Assembly (NCBI GenBank): GCA_964529005.1
Contig: CAZGUH010000005.1
Span: forward strand, 1 to 64,000
Reading direction: 5' to 3'
DNA: 64,000 bases
DNA from: CAZGUH01 sp964529005
GTDB lineage: Bacteria > Actinomycetota > Acidimicrobiia > Acidimicrobiales > Ilumatobacteraceae
The notes beneath the pieces were generated by a model. That model did no database searches. It had not been told where the DNA came from and was given only the letters and a program-made list of their open reading frames with translations. The translations under genes were made by a program, and so were the position numbers. Below are positions 42,261-51,428 of the stretch, in pieces. Every line of letters starts with the position of its first letter. Within the stretch, counting starts at the first letter, position 1.

Positions 42261-43966
42261 TGGAGATCTCACGCGAGCGCTATCGCATGCTCTACGGACC
42301 CACGGCCGGGGACCGCGTCCGCTTGGCCGACACCAACCTCGTGATCGAAGTCGAGGACGACCACTGCGTCGGCGGGGACGAGGCGGTGTTCGGCGGCGGC
42401 AAGGTGATCCGTGAATCGATGGGTCAGAGCAGGCGCACCCGCGCCGAGGGCGCCCCCGATCTGGTGATCACCGGCGCCGTGATCCTCGACCACTGGGGTG
42501 TGGTGAAGGCCGATGTGGGCGTGCGCGACGGACGCATCGTCGGCATCGGAAAGGCGGGCAACCCGGACATCATCGCCGGGGTCGATCCCCGGCTGGTCAT
42601 CGGGCCGAGCACCGAGATCCTGTCCGGCAACGGGCGGATCCTGACCGCCGGCGCGATCGACTGCCACGTGCACTTCATCTGCCCACAGATCGTCGAGGAA
42701 GCGTTGGCGTCGGGGATCACCACGCTGATCGGTGGCGGCACCGGCCCCGCGGAGGGCACGAAGGCCACCACCGTGACGCCCGGCGCGTGGAACACCGCTC
42801 GGATGCTCGAGGCGATGGATCCCTGGCCGGTCAACGTCTTGCTGCTCGGCAAGGGCAACACCGCCTCGCAGGACGCGCTGTGGGAGCAGCTGCGCGGCGG
42901 GGTCGGCGGCTTCAAGCTGCACGAGGATTGGGGCACGACGCCGGCTGTCATCGACGCCGCGTTGACGGTCGCCGACGCGTCGGGGGTGCAGGTGGCGATC
43001 CATACGGACACGCTCAACGAAGCGGGATACGTGGAGTCCACGCTGGCGGCCATCGCGGGCCGATCGATCCACACGTACCACACCGAGGGAGCAGGCGGCG
43101 GCCACGCCCCCGACATCATCACCGTGGCCAGCCACGCCAACGTGTTGCCGAGCAGCACCAACCCCACCCGCCCGCACACCGTCAACACGCTGGCGGAGCA
43201 CCTCGACATGTTGATGGTGTGCCACCACCTCAACCCCGCGGTGGCAGAGGACTTGGCCTTCGCCGAAAGCCGCATCCGGCCGAGCACGATCGCGGCGGAG
43301 GACATCCTCCACGACATGGGCGCGATCTCGATCATCGGCAGCGACAGCCAGGCGATGGGCCGCGTCGGCGAGGTGATCCTGAGAACGTGGCAGACCGCGC
43401 ACGCGATGAAGGCCCGCCGCGGCGCGCTGGCCGGCGACACGGAGGCGGACAATCGGCGAGCTCGGCGCTACGTGGCGAAGTACACGATCTGCCCCGCCGT
43501 GGCGCACGGCATCGATGCCGTCGTCGGCAGCGTCGAGATCGGCAAGCTGGCCGATCTCGTGCTCTGGGATCCTCGCTTCTTCGGCGTGCGGCCGCACGCC
43601 GTGGTCAAGGGCGGGATGATCGCATGGGCAGCGATGGGCGACGCCAATGCCAGCATCCCGACGCCCCAACCGGTGCTGCCCCGCCCGATGTTCGGCTCCG
43701 CCCCGGCGGTGGCCGCAGCGACGAGCGTCGCGTTCGTGGCCCAGGCCGCGCTTGACGACGGGCTGGCCGAACGCGTCGACGTGCGGCGCCCGCTCGCCGG
43801 CGTGGCGAGCACGCGCCGGACCGGCAAATCGGACCTGCCCGAAAACGACGCCACCCCGCGCATCGACGTGCAGCCGGACACGTTCGCGGTGCGCATCGAC
43901 GGCGAGCTGGTCGAAGAGATGCCGGTCGCCGAGCTGCCGATGGCCCAGCGCTACATGCTGTTCTGA
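42260..43966 (+). CDS. ureC: urease alpha (catalytic) subunit
   Basis: A 568-residue catalytic subunit with the di-nickel site. Ligands and catalytic residues are visible: C-H-V-H-F (two His), the carbamylated Lys in G-F-K-L-H-E-D-W-G, His in A-I-H-T-D-T-L-N and H-T-E-G-A-G-G-G-H-A-P-D, the flap M-V-C-H-H-L-N-P, and the Asp in G-S-D-S-Q-A-M-G-R. All are intact, so an active enzyme is expected. Length matches the family. Confidence 0.98.
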   Translation: MEISRERYRMLYGPTAGDRVRLADTNLVIEVEDDHCVGGDEAVFGGGKVIRESMGQSRRTRAEGAPDLVITGAVILDHWGVVKADVGVRDGRIVGIGKAGNPDIIAGVDPRLVIGPSTEILSGNGRILTAGAIDCHVHFICPQIVEEALASGITTLIGGGTGPAEGTKATTVTPGAWNTARMLEAMDPWPVNVLLLGKGNTASQDALWEQLRGGVGGFKLHEDWGTTPAVIDAALTVADASGVQVAIHTDTLNEAGYVESTLAAIAGRSIHTYHTEGAGGGHAPDIITVASHANVLPSSTNPTRPHTVNTLAEHLDMLMVCHHLNPAVAEDLAFAESRIRPSTIAAEDILHDMGAISIIGSDSQAMGRVGEVILRTWQTAHAMKARRGALAGDTEADNRRARRYVAKYTICPAVAHGIDAVVGSVEIGKLADLVLWDPRFFGVRPHAVVKGGMIAWAAMGDANASIPTPQPVLPRPMFGSAPAVAAATSVAFVAQAALDDGLAERVDVRRPLAGVASTRRTGKSDLPENDATPRIDVQPDTFAVRIDGELVEEMPVAELPMAQRYMLF

Positions 43967-44667
43967 TGCCCGCCACGGACCGAACAGACCGGGCCAGCCC
44001 GGCGACGACCAGCGCGGCGCTGCTGTTGCTCGCCGACGCCCGGTTCCCGACCGGTGGACATGTCCACAGCGGCGGCGTCGAGGCCGCGCACGGCGCCGGC
44101 GACATCCGTGACGTCGGTGACCTGGCGCTGTTCCTGCGCGGCAGGCTCGTCACGACAGGCCGGGTGGACGCTGCGTTCGCGGCCGCCGCGTGCGCGGGCG
44201 CGGCCGGCTGGACCGAGCTCGACGCAGAGCTCGCCGCCCGCACGCCGTCGCCCCGCCTGCGCGCGGTGAGCCGGGCGCTCGGCCGCCAGCTCCTGCGCGC
44301 CGGCGAGCGAGCGTGGCCGTCCGCTGGGTACACGGCGCTGCGCGCTGCCGCTCCCGGTGGCCCGCTCCAGCCGCTCGCGCTCGGAGCGGTGGCGGCCGCG
44401 GCCGGCGCGACGCCGGCCGACGCGGCGCTGTGCTCGCTGCATCACCTCGTCGGCGCGGTCACCACCGCGGCCGTGCGGCTGCTGGGGCTCGACCCGTTCG
44501 AAGTCCACGCGCTCGCCGCGCGTCTCGGGCCCCAGCTCGAGCAGCTCGCCGCCGACGCCGCGGGCTGCGCGCGGGCTCCGAGCGATCTGCCCTCGTCCGC
44601 TTCCCCGCTCGCCGACATCCTCGCCGAGCACCACGCGACATGGGAGGTGAGGCTCTTTGCCTCCTGA
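43966..44667 (+). CDS. ureF: urease accessory protein UreF
   Basis: A 233-residue mostly helical accessory protein that links UreD and UreG during nickel insertion. Family segments seen are L-L-L-L-A-D-A-R-F-P-T-G-G-H-V-H-S-G-G-V-E, A-L-G-R-Q-L-L-R-A-G, and the late V-T-T-A-A-V-R-L. Overlaps ureC by one base and ureG by 11 bases. Confidence 0.92.
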   Translation: MPATDRTDRASPATTSAALLLLADARFPTGGHVHSGGVEAAHGAGDIRDVGDLALFLRGRLVTTGRVDAAFAAAACAGAAGWTELDAELAARTPSPRLRAVSRALGRQLLRAGERAWPSAGYTALRAAAPGGPLQPLALGAVAAAAGATPADAALCSLHHLVGAVTTAAVRLLGLDPFEVHALAARLGPQLEQLAADAAGCARAPSDLPSSASPLADILAEHHATWEVRLFAS

Positions 44668-45379
44668 CCACAGCCCCGCCGCGGGCCACCACCATCACGA
44701 CCATCACCAGCATCACGCCGAGCTTCCCGACGATCGCGACTGGGCGTTCGCGCCCACGCAGGCGCGGCCGCTGCGCATCGGCATCGGCGGACCCGTCGGC
44801 AGCGGCAAGACCGCGCTCGTCGCCGCGCTGTGCCGTGCCCTGGCGAGCGAGATGAGCGTGGTGGTCATCACCAACGACATCTTCACGACCGAGGACGCCG
44901 AGGCGCTGCGGCGCATGGCGGTGCTGCCCGACGACCGGATCATGCCGGTCGAGACGGGCGCCTGCCCGCACACGGCGATTCGCGACGACATCTCGGCCAA
45001 CCTCGACGCCGTCGAGGAGTTGGAAGCGCGCCACGCGCCGGTGGACCTGACGTTGATCGAGAGCGGGGGCGACAACCTCACCGCGATCTTCAGCCGCGCG
45101 CTCGTCGACCGCCAGATCTTCGTCATCGACGTGGCGGGCGGCGACAAGGTGCCCCGCAAAGGCGGCCCCGGCGTCACGACCGCCGACCTGCTGGTGATCA
45201 ACAAGACCGATCTCGCCCCGATGGTCGGCGCCGATCTCGCCGTGATGGACCGCGACGCGACGGCACGCCGCGGCGACCTGCCGATCGCGTTCACGTCTCT
45301 GGTCGGCGAGGCCGCCGCCTCCGACGTCGCCGCGTGGGTCCGCGCCCAACTGGCCCACTGGACCGCCGCTCGCGCCTGA
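44657..45379 (+). CDS. ureG: urease accessory GTPase UreG with His-rich N-terminus
   Basis: A 240-residue GTPase that carries nickel to apo-urease. P-loop is G-P-V-G-S-G-K-T; also E-T-G-A-C-P-H-T-A-I-R (the metal-binding Cys-Pro-His), E-S-G-G-D-N-L and N-K-T-D-L. Residues 9-20 are almost all histidine (H-H-H-H-D-H-H-Q-H-H), a built-in nickel store like those in some UreE or HypB proteins. The only possible start is TTG at 44657, helped by GAGGTGAGG upstream. Confidence 0.95.
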   Translation: MPPDHSPAAGHHHHDHHQHHAELPDDRDWAFAPTQARPLRIGIGGPVGSGKTALVAALCRALASEMSVVVITNDIFTTEDAEALRRMAVLPDDRIMPVETGACPHTAIRDDISANLDAVEELEARHAPVDLTLIESGGDNLTAIFSRALVDRQIFVIDVAGGDKVPRKGGPGVTTADLLVINKTDLAPMVGADLAVMDRDATARRGDLPIAFTSLVGEAAASDVAAWVRAQLAHWTAARA

Positions 45380-46134
45380 TGCGCGCGCACACGGTCATCC
45401 ATGCGGCCAGCGACGGCCGCCGCACGATCGCCGAGCGCCTGCGCAGCGAGGCGCCCCTGATCGCGCGCACGAGCCCGGCAGGCAGCGGCGCGCTGACCGT
45501 GCACTTCGTCGGCGGCGCCGCAGGCCCGCTCGGCGGCGACGAACTGCGCACCGACATCGTCGTCGGCGCGCACGCCCGCGTGCTGGTGCGATCGGTGGCC
45601 GCGTCGATCGCGCAGCCGGGAGCCCATGGCGGGGCCTCGGTGGCCCGCGTCGCCGCGCGGATCGAAGCCGGCGGGATCCTCCACTGGCGGCCAGAGCCGA
45701 TGATCAGCGTCGCCGGCAGCGATCACCGCGTCGAGACGACGCTCGACGCGTGTTCCGGCGCCGACGTCGTCTGGATGGACGAGATCGTCCTTGGTCGGCA
45801 CGGCGAGGCGCCGGGACGCGTGGCGGCCCGCCTTCGGCTCACGATCGACGGCCGTGTCGTGCTGGACCACGAGGTCGTGGCCGGCGATCGTCCGTTGGCG
45901 GGGCCTGGCGTCAACGGGCCGTTCCGGGTGCTCGCCTCTGCGGTGGTCGTGCGGCCGGGTGGCGTCCCGCCGTGCGCGCCGACGATCACGCCGACCTGCC
46001 GCGCGGCTGCGCTCGACGTCGCCGACGGTGTCACGTTGCTCACCGGCGTGGCGACGACGCTCGACGAGGTGCGACGCGTGTTCGCTCTCGGCGAACCTGC
46101 ATGCCTCGGCGTGCCGGCTGCGGTCGCCGTGTGA
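45379..46134 (+). CDS. ureD: urease accessory protein UreD
   Basis: A 251-residue UreD/UreH. It is the scaffold that binds apo-urease and channels nickel from UreG. Recognised by A-P-L-I-A-R-T-S, H-F-V-G-G-A-A-G-P-L-G-G-D, the E-A-G-G-I-L-H-W-R-P-E-P segment and position at the operon end. Divergent from model UreD, as is usual. Starts at the ureG stop (TGATG). No ureE or nickel transporter follows. Confidence 0.88.
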   Translation: MRAHTVIHAASDGRRTIAERLRSEAPLIARTSPAGSGALTVHFVGGAAGPLGGDELRTDIVVGAHARVLVRSVAASIAQPGAHGGASVARVAARIEAGGILHWRPEPMISVAGSDHRVETTLDACSGADVVWMDEIVLGRHGEAPGRVAARLRLTIDGRVVLDHEVVAGDRPLAGPGVNGPFRVLASAVVVRPGGVPPCAPTITPTCRAAALDVADGVTLLTGVATTLDEVRRVFALGEPACLGVPAAVAV

Positions 46135-46156
46135 GCGCGTCGACGGCTGCGTGTTA

Positions 46157-46175
46157 TGGTCTGACAGTCAGTCCA
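46157..46175 (+). promoter_or_regulatory. GntR operator, site 1
   Basis: TGGTCTGACAGTCAGTCCA, a 19-base imperfect palindrome. It overlaps a possible -10 (TATGGT, 46155-46160) and lies 18 bases upstream of the first gene of the catabolic operon. It shares 16 of 19 positions with the site at 60949-60967. The TGGTC...CCA form is typical of FadR-subfamily GntR operators. Confidence 0.6.
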
Positions 46176-46193
46176 GCCCACGAGGGAGGGGCG

Positions 46194-46679
46194 ATGGCCA
46201 TCACCCGGATGAACCACGCCGTGTTGTACGTGCGCGACGCGCGGCGCACCCAACAGTTCTACTCCTCGCTGCTCGGGTTCACGACCGTCGTCGATCATCC
46301 GCGCGGCGCGTTCGCGTTCATGCGTGCCCCAGGGTCCACGAACCACCACGACATCGCGTTCTTCACGATCGGTGACGCGGCCGCCGACAGCGACGCGGGG
46401 CGGCGCACAGTGGGCATGTACCACCTGGCCTGGGAAGTGCCGACGCTGACCGATCTGGCCGCGATGCGCGACACGCTCCAGGCCGCCGGCGCGCTGATCG
46501 GGGCCAGCGACCACGGCGCGAGCAAGAGCCTGTACGCCCGCGATCCCGACGGCTTGGAGTTCGAGGTCATGTGGCAGGTGCCGCCCGAGCACTGGGGCGA
46601 CATGGAGACGAAGGCGATCATCGAACCGCTCGACATCGCCGCCGAGCAGCGGCGCTTCGCCGAGGTCGGCCTCACCTGA
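46194..46679 (+). CDS. VOC-family dioxygenase/glyoxalase-like enzyme
   Basis: A 161-residue vicinal-oxygen-chelate protein with two beta-alpha-beta-beta-beta modules. Metal ligand candidates are His 8 (M-N-H-A-V-L-Y-V), His in M-Y-H-L-A-W-E-V, and Glu in L-E-F-E-V-M-W. The C-terminal form (D-P-D-G-L-E-F-E-V) resembles extradiol catechol dioxygenase modules. It opens the catabolic operon, with a GAGGGA ribosome site. Substrate unknown. Confidence 0.82.
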   Translation: MAITRMNHAVLYVRDARRTQQFYSSLLGFTTVVDHPRGAFAFMRAPGSTNHHDIAFFTIGDAAADSDAGRRTVGMYHLAWEVPTLTDLAAMRDTLQAAGALIGASDHGASKSLYARDPDGLEFEVMWQVPPEHWGDMETKAIIEPLDIAAEQRRFAEVGLT

Positions 46680-47380
46680 TGGCAACGGCGTTCGAACCCG
46701 TCTCGCGCCGCACGGTCGCGCAGGAGGTCCGTGACCGGCTGGTCGCTGCGATCCGCACGGGCGAACTCGTCCCGGGATCGCAGCTGCCGGCGGAGCGGAT
46801 CCTGTGCCAGGAGTTCGGAGTCGCCCGCACGTCGGTGCGCGAGGCGATCCAAGGTCTCGTCTCGACGGGCTTCATCGAACGGCGCGGGAACCGGCCGGTG
46901 ATCGCCGAGAAGTTGCCGCCCCTCGATCTGACCCTCGACGATCGCAAGGCGTCCGTGCGCCAGCTGTTCGAAGTTCGGCGCGTGATCGAGCCGGCGATGG
47001 CCGCCCTCGCCGCCGAACGAGCGGAGGAAGCGCAGCGCGTCGAGCTGCGCGAGCTCGCCGCGCGGTCGCCGGACGATCTCGACGAGTTCCGATCGATCGA
47101 CCGCGCGTTCCACTCCCTGATCGGGCAGGCATGCGCCAACCCCCTGCTCTCCGAGGTGTACGCGAAGACGCTCGCGGCGTTGTTCGGCAGCGGCCAGTTC
47201 GCCTCGTTGCTCTATGCCGAGATCAATCGCGAGGAGGTGCGCGAGATCATCGCCAGCGCGACCGAGGCGCACCGGTCGATCGCGACCGCGATCGCCACGG
47301 GCGACCGCGGTCGAACCGCCGAAGCGGTGAAGGACCACCTCGACGACGTGGAGCGGCGCATGGTCGAGAGGCTGCTGTAG
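46679..47380 (+). CDS. GntR-family regulator, FadR/FCD subfamily
   Basis: A 233-residue repressor. The winged helix (residues about 10-75) shows L-V-P-G-S-Q-L-P-A-E-R-I-L-C-Q-E-F-G-V-A-R-T-S-V-R-E-A. The FCD ligand domain (about 90-225) has the metal-site residues in V-R-R-V-I-E, F-H-S-L-I-G and E-A-H-R-S-I. FCD proteins respond to organic acids from the pathway they control. It starts in the VOC stop codon. The paired operators at 46157 and 60949 are its probable targets. Confidence 0.9.
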   Translation: MATAFEPVSRRTVAQEVRDRLVAAIRTGELVPGSQLPAERILCQEFGVARTSVREAIQGLVSTGFIERRGNRPVIAEKLPPLDLTLDDRKASVRQLFEVRRVIEPAMAALAAERAEEAQRVELRELAARSPDDLDEFRSIDRAFHSLIGQACANPLLSEVYAKTLAALFGSGQFASLLYAEINREEVREIIASATEAHRSIATAIATGDRGRTAEAVKDHLDDVERRMVERLL

Positions 47381-47406
47381 GCGGATCACGCGACCTGGGG
47401 GGAGCG

Positions 47407-47781
47407 ATGAACGTGAGCGACCAGTACTGCCACTTCTTCGAAGAGGACGAGTTCCACGAGACCGATCGCCCGGGCTTCCGCCGCCGAGTGATCACCGGCG
47501 ACGCCTTGCAGTTGTGCTTCTGGCGCATCCGCGGCGGCGCCGAGGGAAGCGTCCTCCATCGCCACGACGACCAGGAGCAACTCGGCATCGTCATGCGCGG
47601 GGCGCTCGACTTCCGCATCGGCGACACCACCGATCGCACCGTGCTGAGCGAAGGAGAGGTCTACCTCGCGCCCCGCGGGGTATGGCACGGCGACAGCACG
47701 TTCATCGGCGACGACGAGCTCGGCGAGGTGTGGATCCTCGACGTGTTCTCCCCGCCTCGGGCCGACCTGATCGATGGCTGA
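47407..47781 (+). CDS. cupin-domain protein
   Basis: A 124-residue single-domain cupin. Motif 1 is visible as V-L-H-R-H-D-D-Q-E-Q-L-G-I-V-M-R-G, with two His and a Glu/Gln as likely metal ligands. Motif 2 is P-R-G-V-W-H-G-D. Small cupins in catabolic operons may be isomerases, dioxygenases or lyases, and the sequence does not decide. Its stop overlaps the hydantoinase A start by 8 bases. Confidence 0.82.
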   Translation: MNVSDQYCHFFEEDEFHETDRPGFRRRVITGDALQLCFWRIRGGAEGSVLHRHDDQEQLGIVMRGALDFRIGDTTDRTVLSEGEVYLAPRGVWHGDSTFIGDDELGEVWILDVFSPPRADLIDG

Positions 47782-49858
47782 CTGGCGGCTCGCCGTCGAC
47801 ATCGGTGGGACGTTCACCGATGTCGTGCTGCTCGACGCGCGGAACGGCGCCGTCGTGGTCGACAAGACGTTGACGACGCCGGCTGCTCCGCTCGACGGCG
47901 TTCGCTCGGGTGTCACACGCGTGCTGTCCAAGGCGGGCATCCGCCCGACCGACATCGTCCGGCCGATCGTGCACGCGACGACCCTCGTCACGAACGCGCT
48001 GATCGAGGGCAAGATCGGCCGCGCTGGCCTCGTCACCACGGCTGGTTTCGGCGACACGTTGCTGATCCGTGACGAGCACCGCTACGACATGTACGACCTC
48101 CAGATCGAGTTCCCTGCTCCGCCGGTGCCGCGTGATCGGATCGTCGAGATCGGCGAGCGCACGACCGCCGGCGGCGCGGTCACGCAGCCGCCGAGCGCCT
48201 CCGCGCTCGACGATCTCGTGACATCGCTGCGCGCGTTGCACGTCGAGGCGGTCGGCGTGTGCTTGCTGAACAGCTACGCCAACCCCGCCAACGAGCGGCT
48301 CGTCGCCCGCCACTTGCGCGCCGCGCTCGGCGTGCCGGTGTGCGCCAGCGCCGACATCTCGCCGCAGATCCGCGAGTACCCGCGCATGATCACGACGGCA
48401 TGCAATGCGGCGACGATGCCCGTGATCGGGCCGTATCTGGACGAGCTGGAGAAGTGGCTCGCTGCCGAGGGGTTCGGTGGGTCGGTGCTGATGATGCTCT
48501 CCAACGGCGGGGTCGTCAGCGCCGACGACGCGGCCCGGGCTCCGATCCGCCTCGTGGAGAGCGGGCCGGCGGCTGGCGCGCTCGCCGGCAGCTGGTACGC
48601 CCGGCGACTGGGCGAACCGCGGCTGCTGTGCTTCGACATGGGCGGCACCACGGCCAAGAGCTGCCTCGTGACCGACGGAGAGCCGACGTTGACGACGACG
48701 TTCGAAGTCGCGCGCATCTATCGCTTCAAGAAGGGCAGCGGCTTCCCCGTGTCGGTGCCGTCGGTCGACCTGGTGGAGATCGGCGCCGGCGGGGGAAGCG
48801 TGGCGCGCACCGACGAGCTGGGTCTGTTGAAGGTCGGTCCGCAGAGCGCCGGCGCCGAGCCCGGACCGGCGAGCTACGGCCGCGGCGGGATCGCCCCGAC
48901 CGTCACCGACGCCGACCTGGCGCTGGGTCTGCTCGACGCTGCGTACTTCCTCGGCGGCGACATGGCCCTCGACACGAGCGCCGCCGATGCGGCATTGCGG
49001 ACGGTCGCCGATCGCCTGCGCCTGCCGGTGGCCGACACCGCGGCGGGCGTGCACGACCTCGTCAACCAGAACATGGCAGCGGCCAGCAGGATGCACGCCG
49101 TCGAGCACGGCGTCGACCTGCGCGGCGTCACGATGCTTGCGTTCGGCGGCGCCGGCCCGCTCCACGCCTGCGGCCTCGCCGAGCTGCTGGAGGCGCCGCG
49201 TGTGATCTTTCCCGTCGACGCGTCGGTGCTCAGCGCGTTCGGCACGTTGGTGTCGCCCGTGCGGATCGACCTGGCGCGCAGCATGGTGCGCCCCATCACG
49301 GCGAGCAGCACCGCGCACGACGACGCGCGCGATGTGCTGCTCGGTGAACTGCGCGACGAGGGCCGCCGCGTTCTGGCAGCCGCGGGCGTGCCGGCCAGCC
49401 GGATCCGCTTCCGCTACGGCATCGACGCCCGCTACGTGGGGCAGGGCAACGAGATCACGATCTGGGTGGGCGAAGGCGACACCTGGCCCGTCACCAACGC
49501 CGAGCTCCTCGGCGCGTTCGACGCGGAGTATCAGCTGATCTACGGGTTGACGATCCCCGACATCGGCGTGGAAGCGGTGACGTGGCGGCTGTCCGCCTTC
49601 GCGCCGAGCGACGACCTGCCGCCGACGACCGTCGCGGCCGTCGAGCCCGCCGCGCCGCACGCCCACCGCCCGGTGCTGTTCACGCGGGGCCAGCCAGCAC
49701 GCGACACGCCCGTGTTTCGCCGCGATGCGCTCGCGTCCGGACAGCGGATCGTCGGGCCCGCGATCGTGGAAGAGCGCGAGACGACCGCGGTGATCCGACC
49801 GGGATGGACGGTGGAGGTCGCCGCCGATGGCACGCTGGTCGCCGACAGGAGGGGGTGA
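47774..49858 (+). CDS. hydantoinase/oxoprolinase A subunit (HyuA)
   Basis: A 694-residue ATP-dependent ring-opening subunit. The actin-like ATPase start D-I-G-G-T-F-T-D-V-V-L-L, the H-A-T-T-L-V-T-N-A-L-I-E-G segment, and M-G-G-T-T-A-K-S near residue 293 identify the family (5-oxoprolinase, N-methylhydantoinase, acetophenone carboxylase and acetone carboxylase beta). Together with the next gene it forms the heteromeric enzyme. The specific lactam, hydantoin or ketone cannot be told from sequence alone. Confidence 0.93.
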   Translation: MADWRLAVDIGGTFTDVVLLDARNGAVVVDKTLTTPAAPLDGVRSGVTRVLSKAGIRPTDIVRPIVHATTLVTNALIEGKIGRAGLVTTAGFGDTLLIRDEHRYDMYDLQIEFPAPPVPRDRIVEIGERTTAGGAVTQPPSASALDDLVTSLRALHVEAVGVCLLNSYANPANERLVARHLRAALGVPVCASADISPQIREYPRMITTACNAATMPVIGPYLDELEKWLAAEGFGGSVLMMLSNGGVVSADDAARAPIRLVESGPAAGALAGSWYARRLGEPRLLCFDMGGTTAKSCLVTDGEPTLTTTFEVARIYRFKKGSGFPVSVPSVDLVEIGAGGGSVARTDELGLLKVGPQSAGAEPGPASYGRGGIAPTVTDADLALGLLDAAYFLGGDMALDTSAADAALRTVADRLRLPVADTAAGVHDLVNQNMAAASRMHAVEHGVDLRGVTMLAFGGAGPLHACGLAELLEAPRVIFPVDASVLSAFGTLVSPVRIDLARSMVRPITASSTAHDDARDVLLGELRDEGRRVLAAAGVPASRIRFRYGIDARYVGQGNEITIWVGEGDTWPVTNAELLGAFDAEYQLIYGLTIPDIGVEAVTWRLSAFAPSDDLPPTTVAAVEPAAPHAHRPVLFTRGQPARDTPVFRRDALASGQRIVGPAIVEERETTAVIRPGWTVEVAADGTLVADRRG

Positions 49859-49859
49859 G

Positions 49860-51428
49860 ATGAGCAGCTTCGACCCGATCGAGCTCGAGGTGCTGTGGCA
49901 GAGCCTGATCTCGACGGTCAACGAGCAGGCCCGCGCCCTCCAGCGCGCGGCCTTCTCGCCCATCGTGCGCGAGGCCGGCGATCTCGCCAACGCCCTCTTC
50001 GACAGGCGCGGCCGCATGGTCGCCCAGGCGGTCACCGGAACCCCCGGCCACATCAACTCCCTCGCCAAAGCGGCGGCCGCGCTGCTCGACGAGCACCCGC
50101 CCGAGACGTTGAGCGAGGGCGACGTGCTGATCACCAACGACCCGTACAAGACGGCCGGCCAACTCCTCGACGTCACGGTCCTCTCGCCGGTGTTCCGCGA
50201 CCGGCGCGTGATCGGGTTCTTCGGCTCGACGATCCACCACACCGACGTCGGCGGGTACGGCATCGGCGCCGGCGCCCGCGACGTCTTCGAGGAAGGACTG
50301 TGGATCCCGATCTGCAAGCTGATGATCGCGGGTCGGCGCAACCCCGACGTCTGGCGGTTCATCCTCGCCAACGTGCGCCAGCCCGACCACATGGCCGGTG
50401 ATCTGCACGCGCAGATGGCCAGCGCCGAGGTCGGCGCGCAACGCTTGCGAACCCTGTGCGACGCGCACGCGCTCGCCGACATCGAGGCTCTCGCGGACGA
50501 GATCGTCGATCGCAGCGAGCAGGCGACGCGCGACGCGATCCGGCAGCTGCCGGGCGGCACGTACCGATCTTCCGCCACCCTCGATCTGACCGACGGCAGC
50601 ACGATCGAGATCGCCTGCGCGCTCACCGTCGACCCCGACCTCGGTGAGATCACGGTCGACTACGCAGGTTCCAGCGACGCCAGCCCGTACGGCATCAACG
50701 TCGTGAAGAACTACACGCACGCCTACACGACGTTCACGGTGCGGTCGGTGCTGAACCCCGATCTGCCGAACAACCATGGCAGCCTCGCGCCGATCCGGGT
50801 CGACGCGCCGGAGGGCAGCATCGTCAACGCGGCGCCGCCGCAGCCGTGCACCGCCCGGCACGTCGTCGGGATGTTCCTCCCGAACGCCGTCTTGAAGGCG
50901 CTGGCGCAGATCCGCCCGCAGAGCGCGATGGCGGAAGGATCCGGCGCCGTCTGGACGATGCAGGTCAACGGCCACCATGCCGACGGACGGCCGTTCATCA
51001 CCGCGATGTTCACGTACGCCGGCGGCGTCGGCGCCCGTGCGAGCAAGCGCGGTCTGGACGCATGCGCGTATCCGACGGGGGTCGCCGCCGTGCCCGTCGA
51101 GGTCGTCGAGGCCTCGGCGCCGATTCACTTCCTGCGAAAGCAGCTGCGCCGCGGCAGCGGCGGCGGCGGGCGACAGCAGGGCGGCTTGGGTCAGACGATC
51201 GCGTTCACCGTCGACACCGCGCGGCCGTGGCAGCTCAACGCGGTCACGTCTCGCCTGACGTCGGCGCCCGAAGGGCTCTTCGGCGGTGGCTCGGGGGCCG
51301 CTGGCTCGTTCACCGTGAACGGCGAGCCGGTCCGCACCCAGGCTCGCCTGACGCTGAATCCCGGCGACGTGGTGCAGCTCGATCTTCCCGGCGGCGGCGG
51401 CTACGGCGTGGCCGAGGGGGTCGCATGA
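49860..51428 (+). CDS. hydantoinase/oxoprolinase B subunit (HyuB)
   Basis: A 522-residue HyuB-family partner. Recognised by D-P-I-E-L-E-V-L-W, S-P-I-V-R-E-A-G-D, I-T-N-D-P-Y-K, H-H-T-D-V-G-G and a terminal P-G-G-G-G-Y-G. An AGGAGGGGGTGAG ribosome site precedes the ATG directly after hyuA. The start of the Rieske gene overlaps its stop (ATGA). Length is typical for the separate B subunit. Confidence 0.93.
   Translation: MSSFDPIELEVLWQSLISTVNEQARALQRAAFSPIVREAGDLANALFDRRGRMVAQAVTGTPGHINSLAKAAAALLDEHPPETLSEGDVLITNDPYKTAGQLLDVTVLSPVFRDRRVIGFFGSTIHHTDVGGYGIGAGARDVFEEGLWIPICKLMIAGRRNPDVWRFILANVRQPDHMAGDLHAQMASAEVGAQRLRTLCDAHALADIEALADEIVDRSEQATRDAIRQLPGGTYRSSATLDLTDGSTIEIACALTVDPDLGEITVDYAGSSDASPYGINVVKNYTHAYTTFTVRSVLNPDLPNNHGSLAPIRVDAPEGSIVNAAPPQPCTARHVVGMFLPNAVLKALAQIRPQSAMAEGSGAVWTMQVNGHHADGRPFITAMFTYAGGVGARASKRGLDACAYPTGVAAVPVEVVEASAPIHFLRKQLRRGSGGGGRQQGGLGQTIAFTVDTARPWQLNAVTSRLTSAPEGLFGGGSGAAGSFTVNGEPVRTQARLTLNPGDVVQLDLPGGGGYGVAEGVA

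Noticed and set aside
46134..46194. A ureE gene after ureD
   Set aside because: The 60 bases contain only the operator and promoter, and the next gene is a VOC protein without UreE features.
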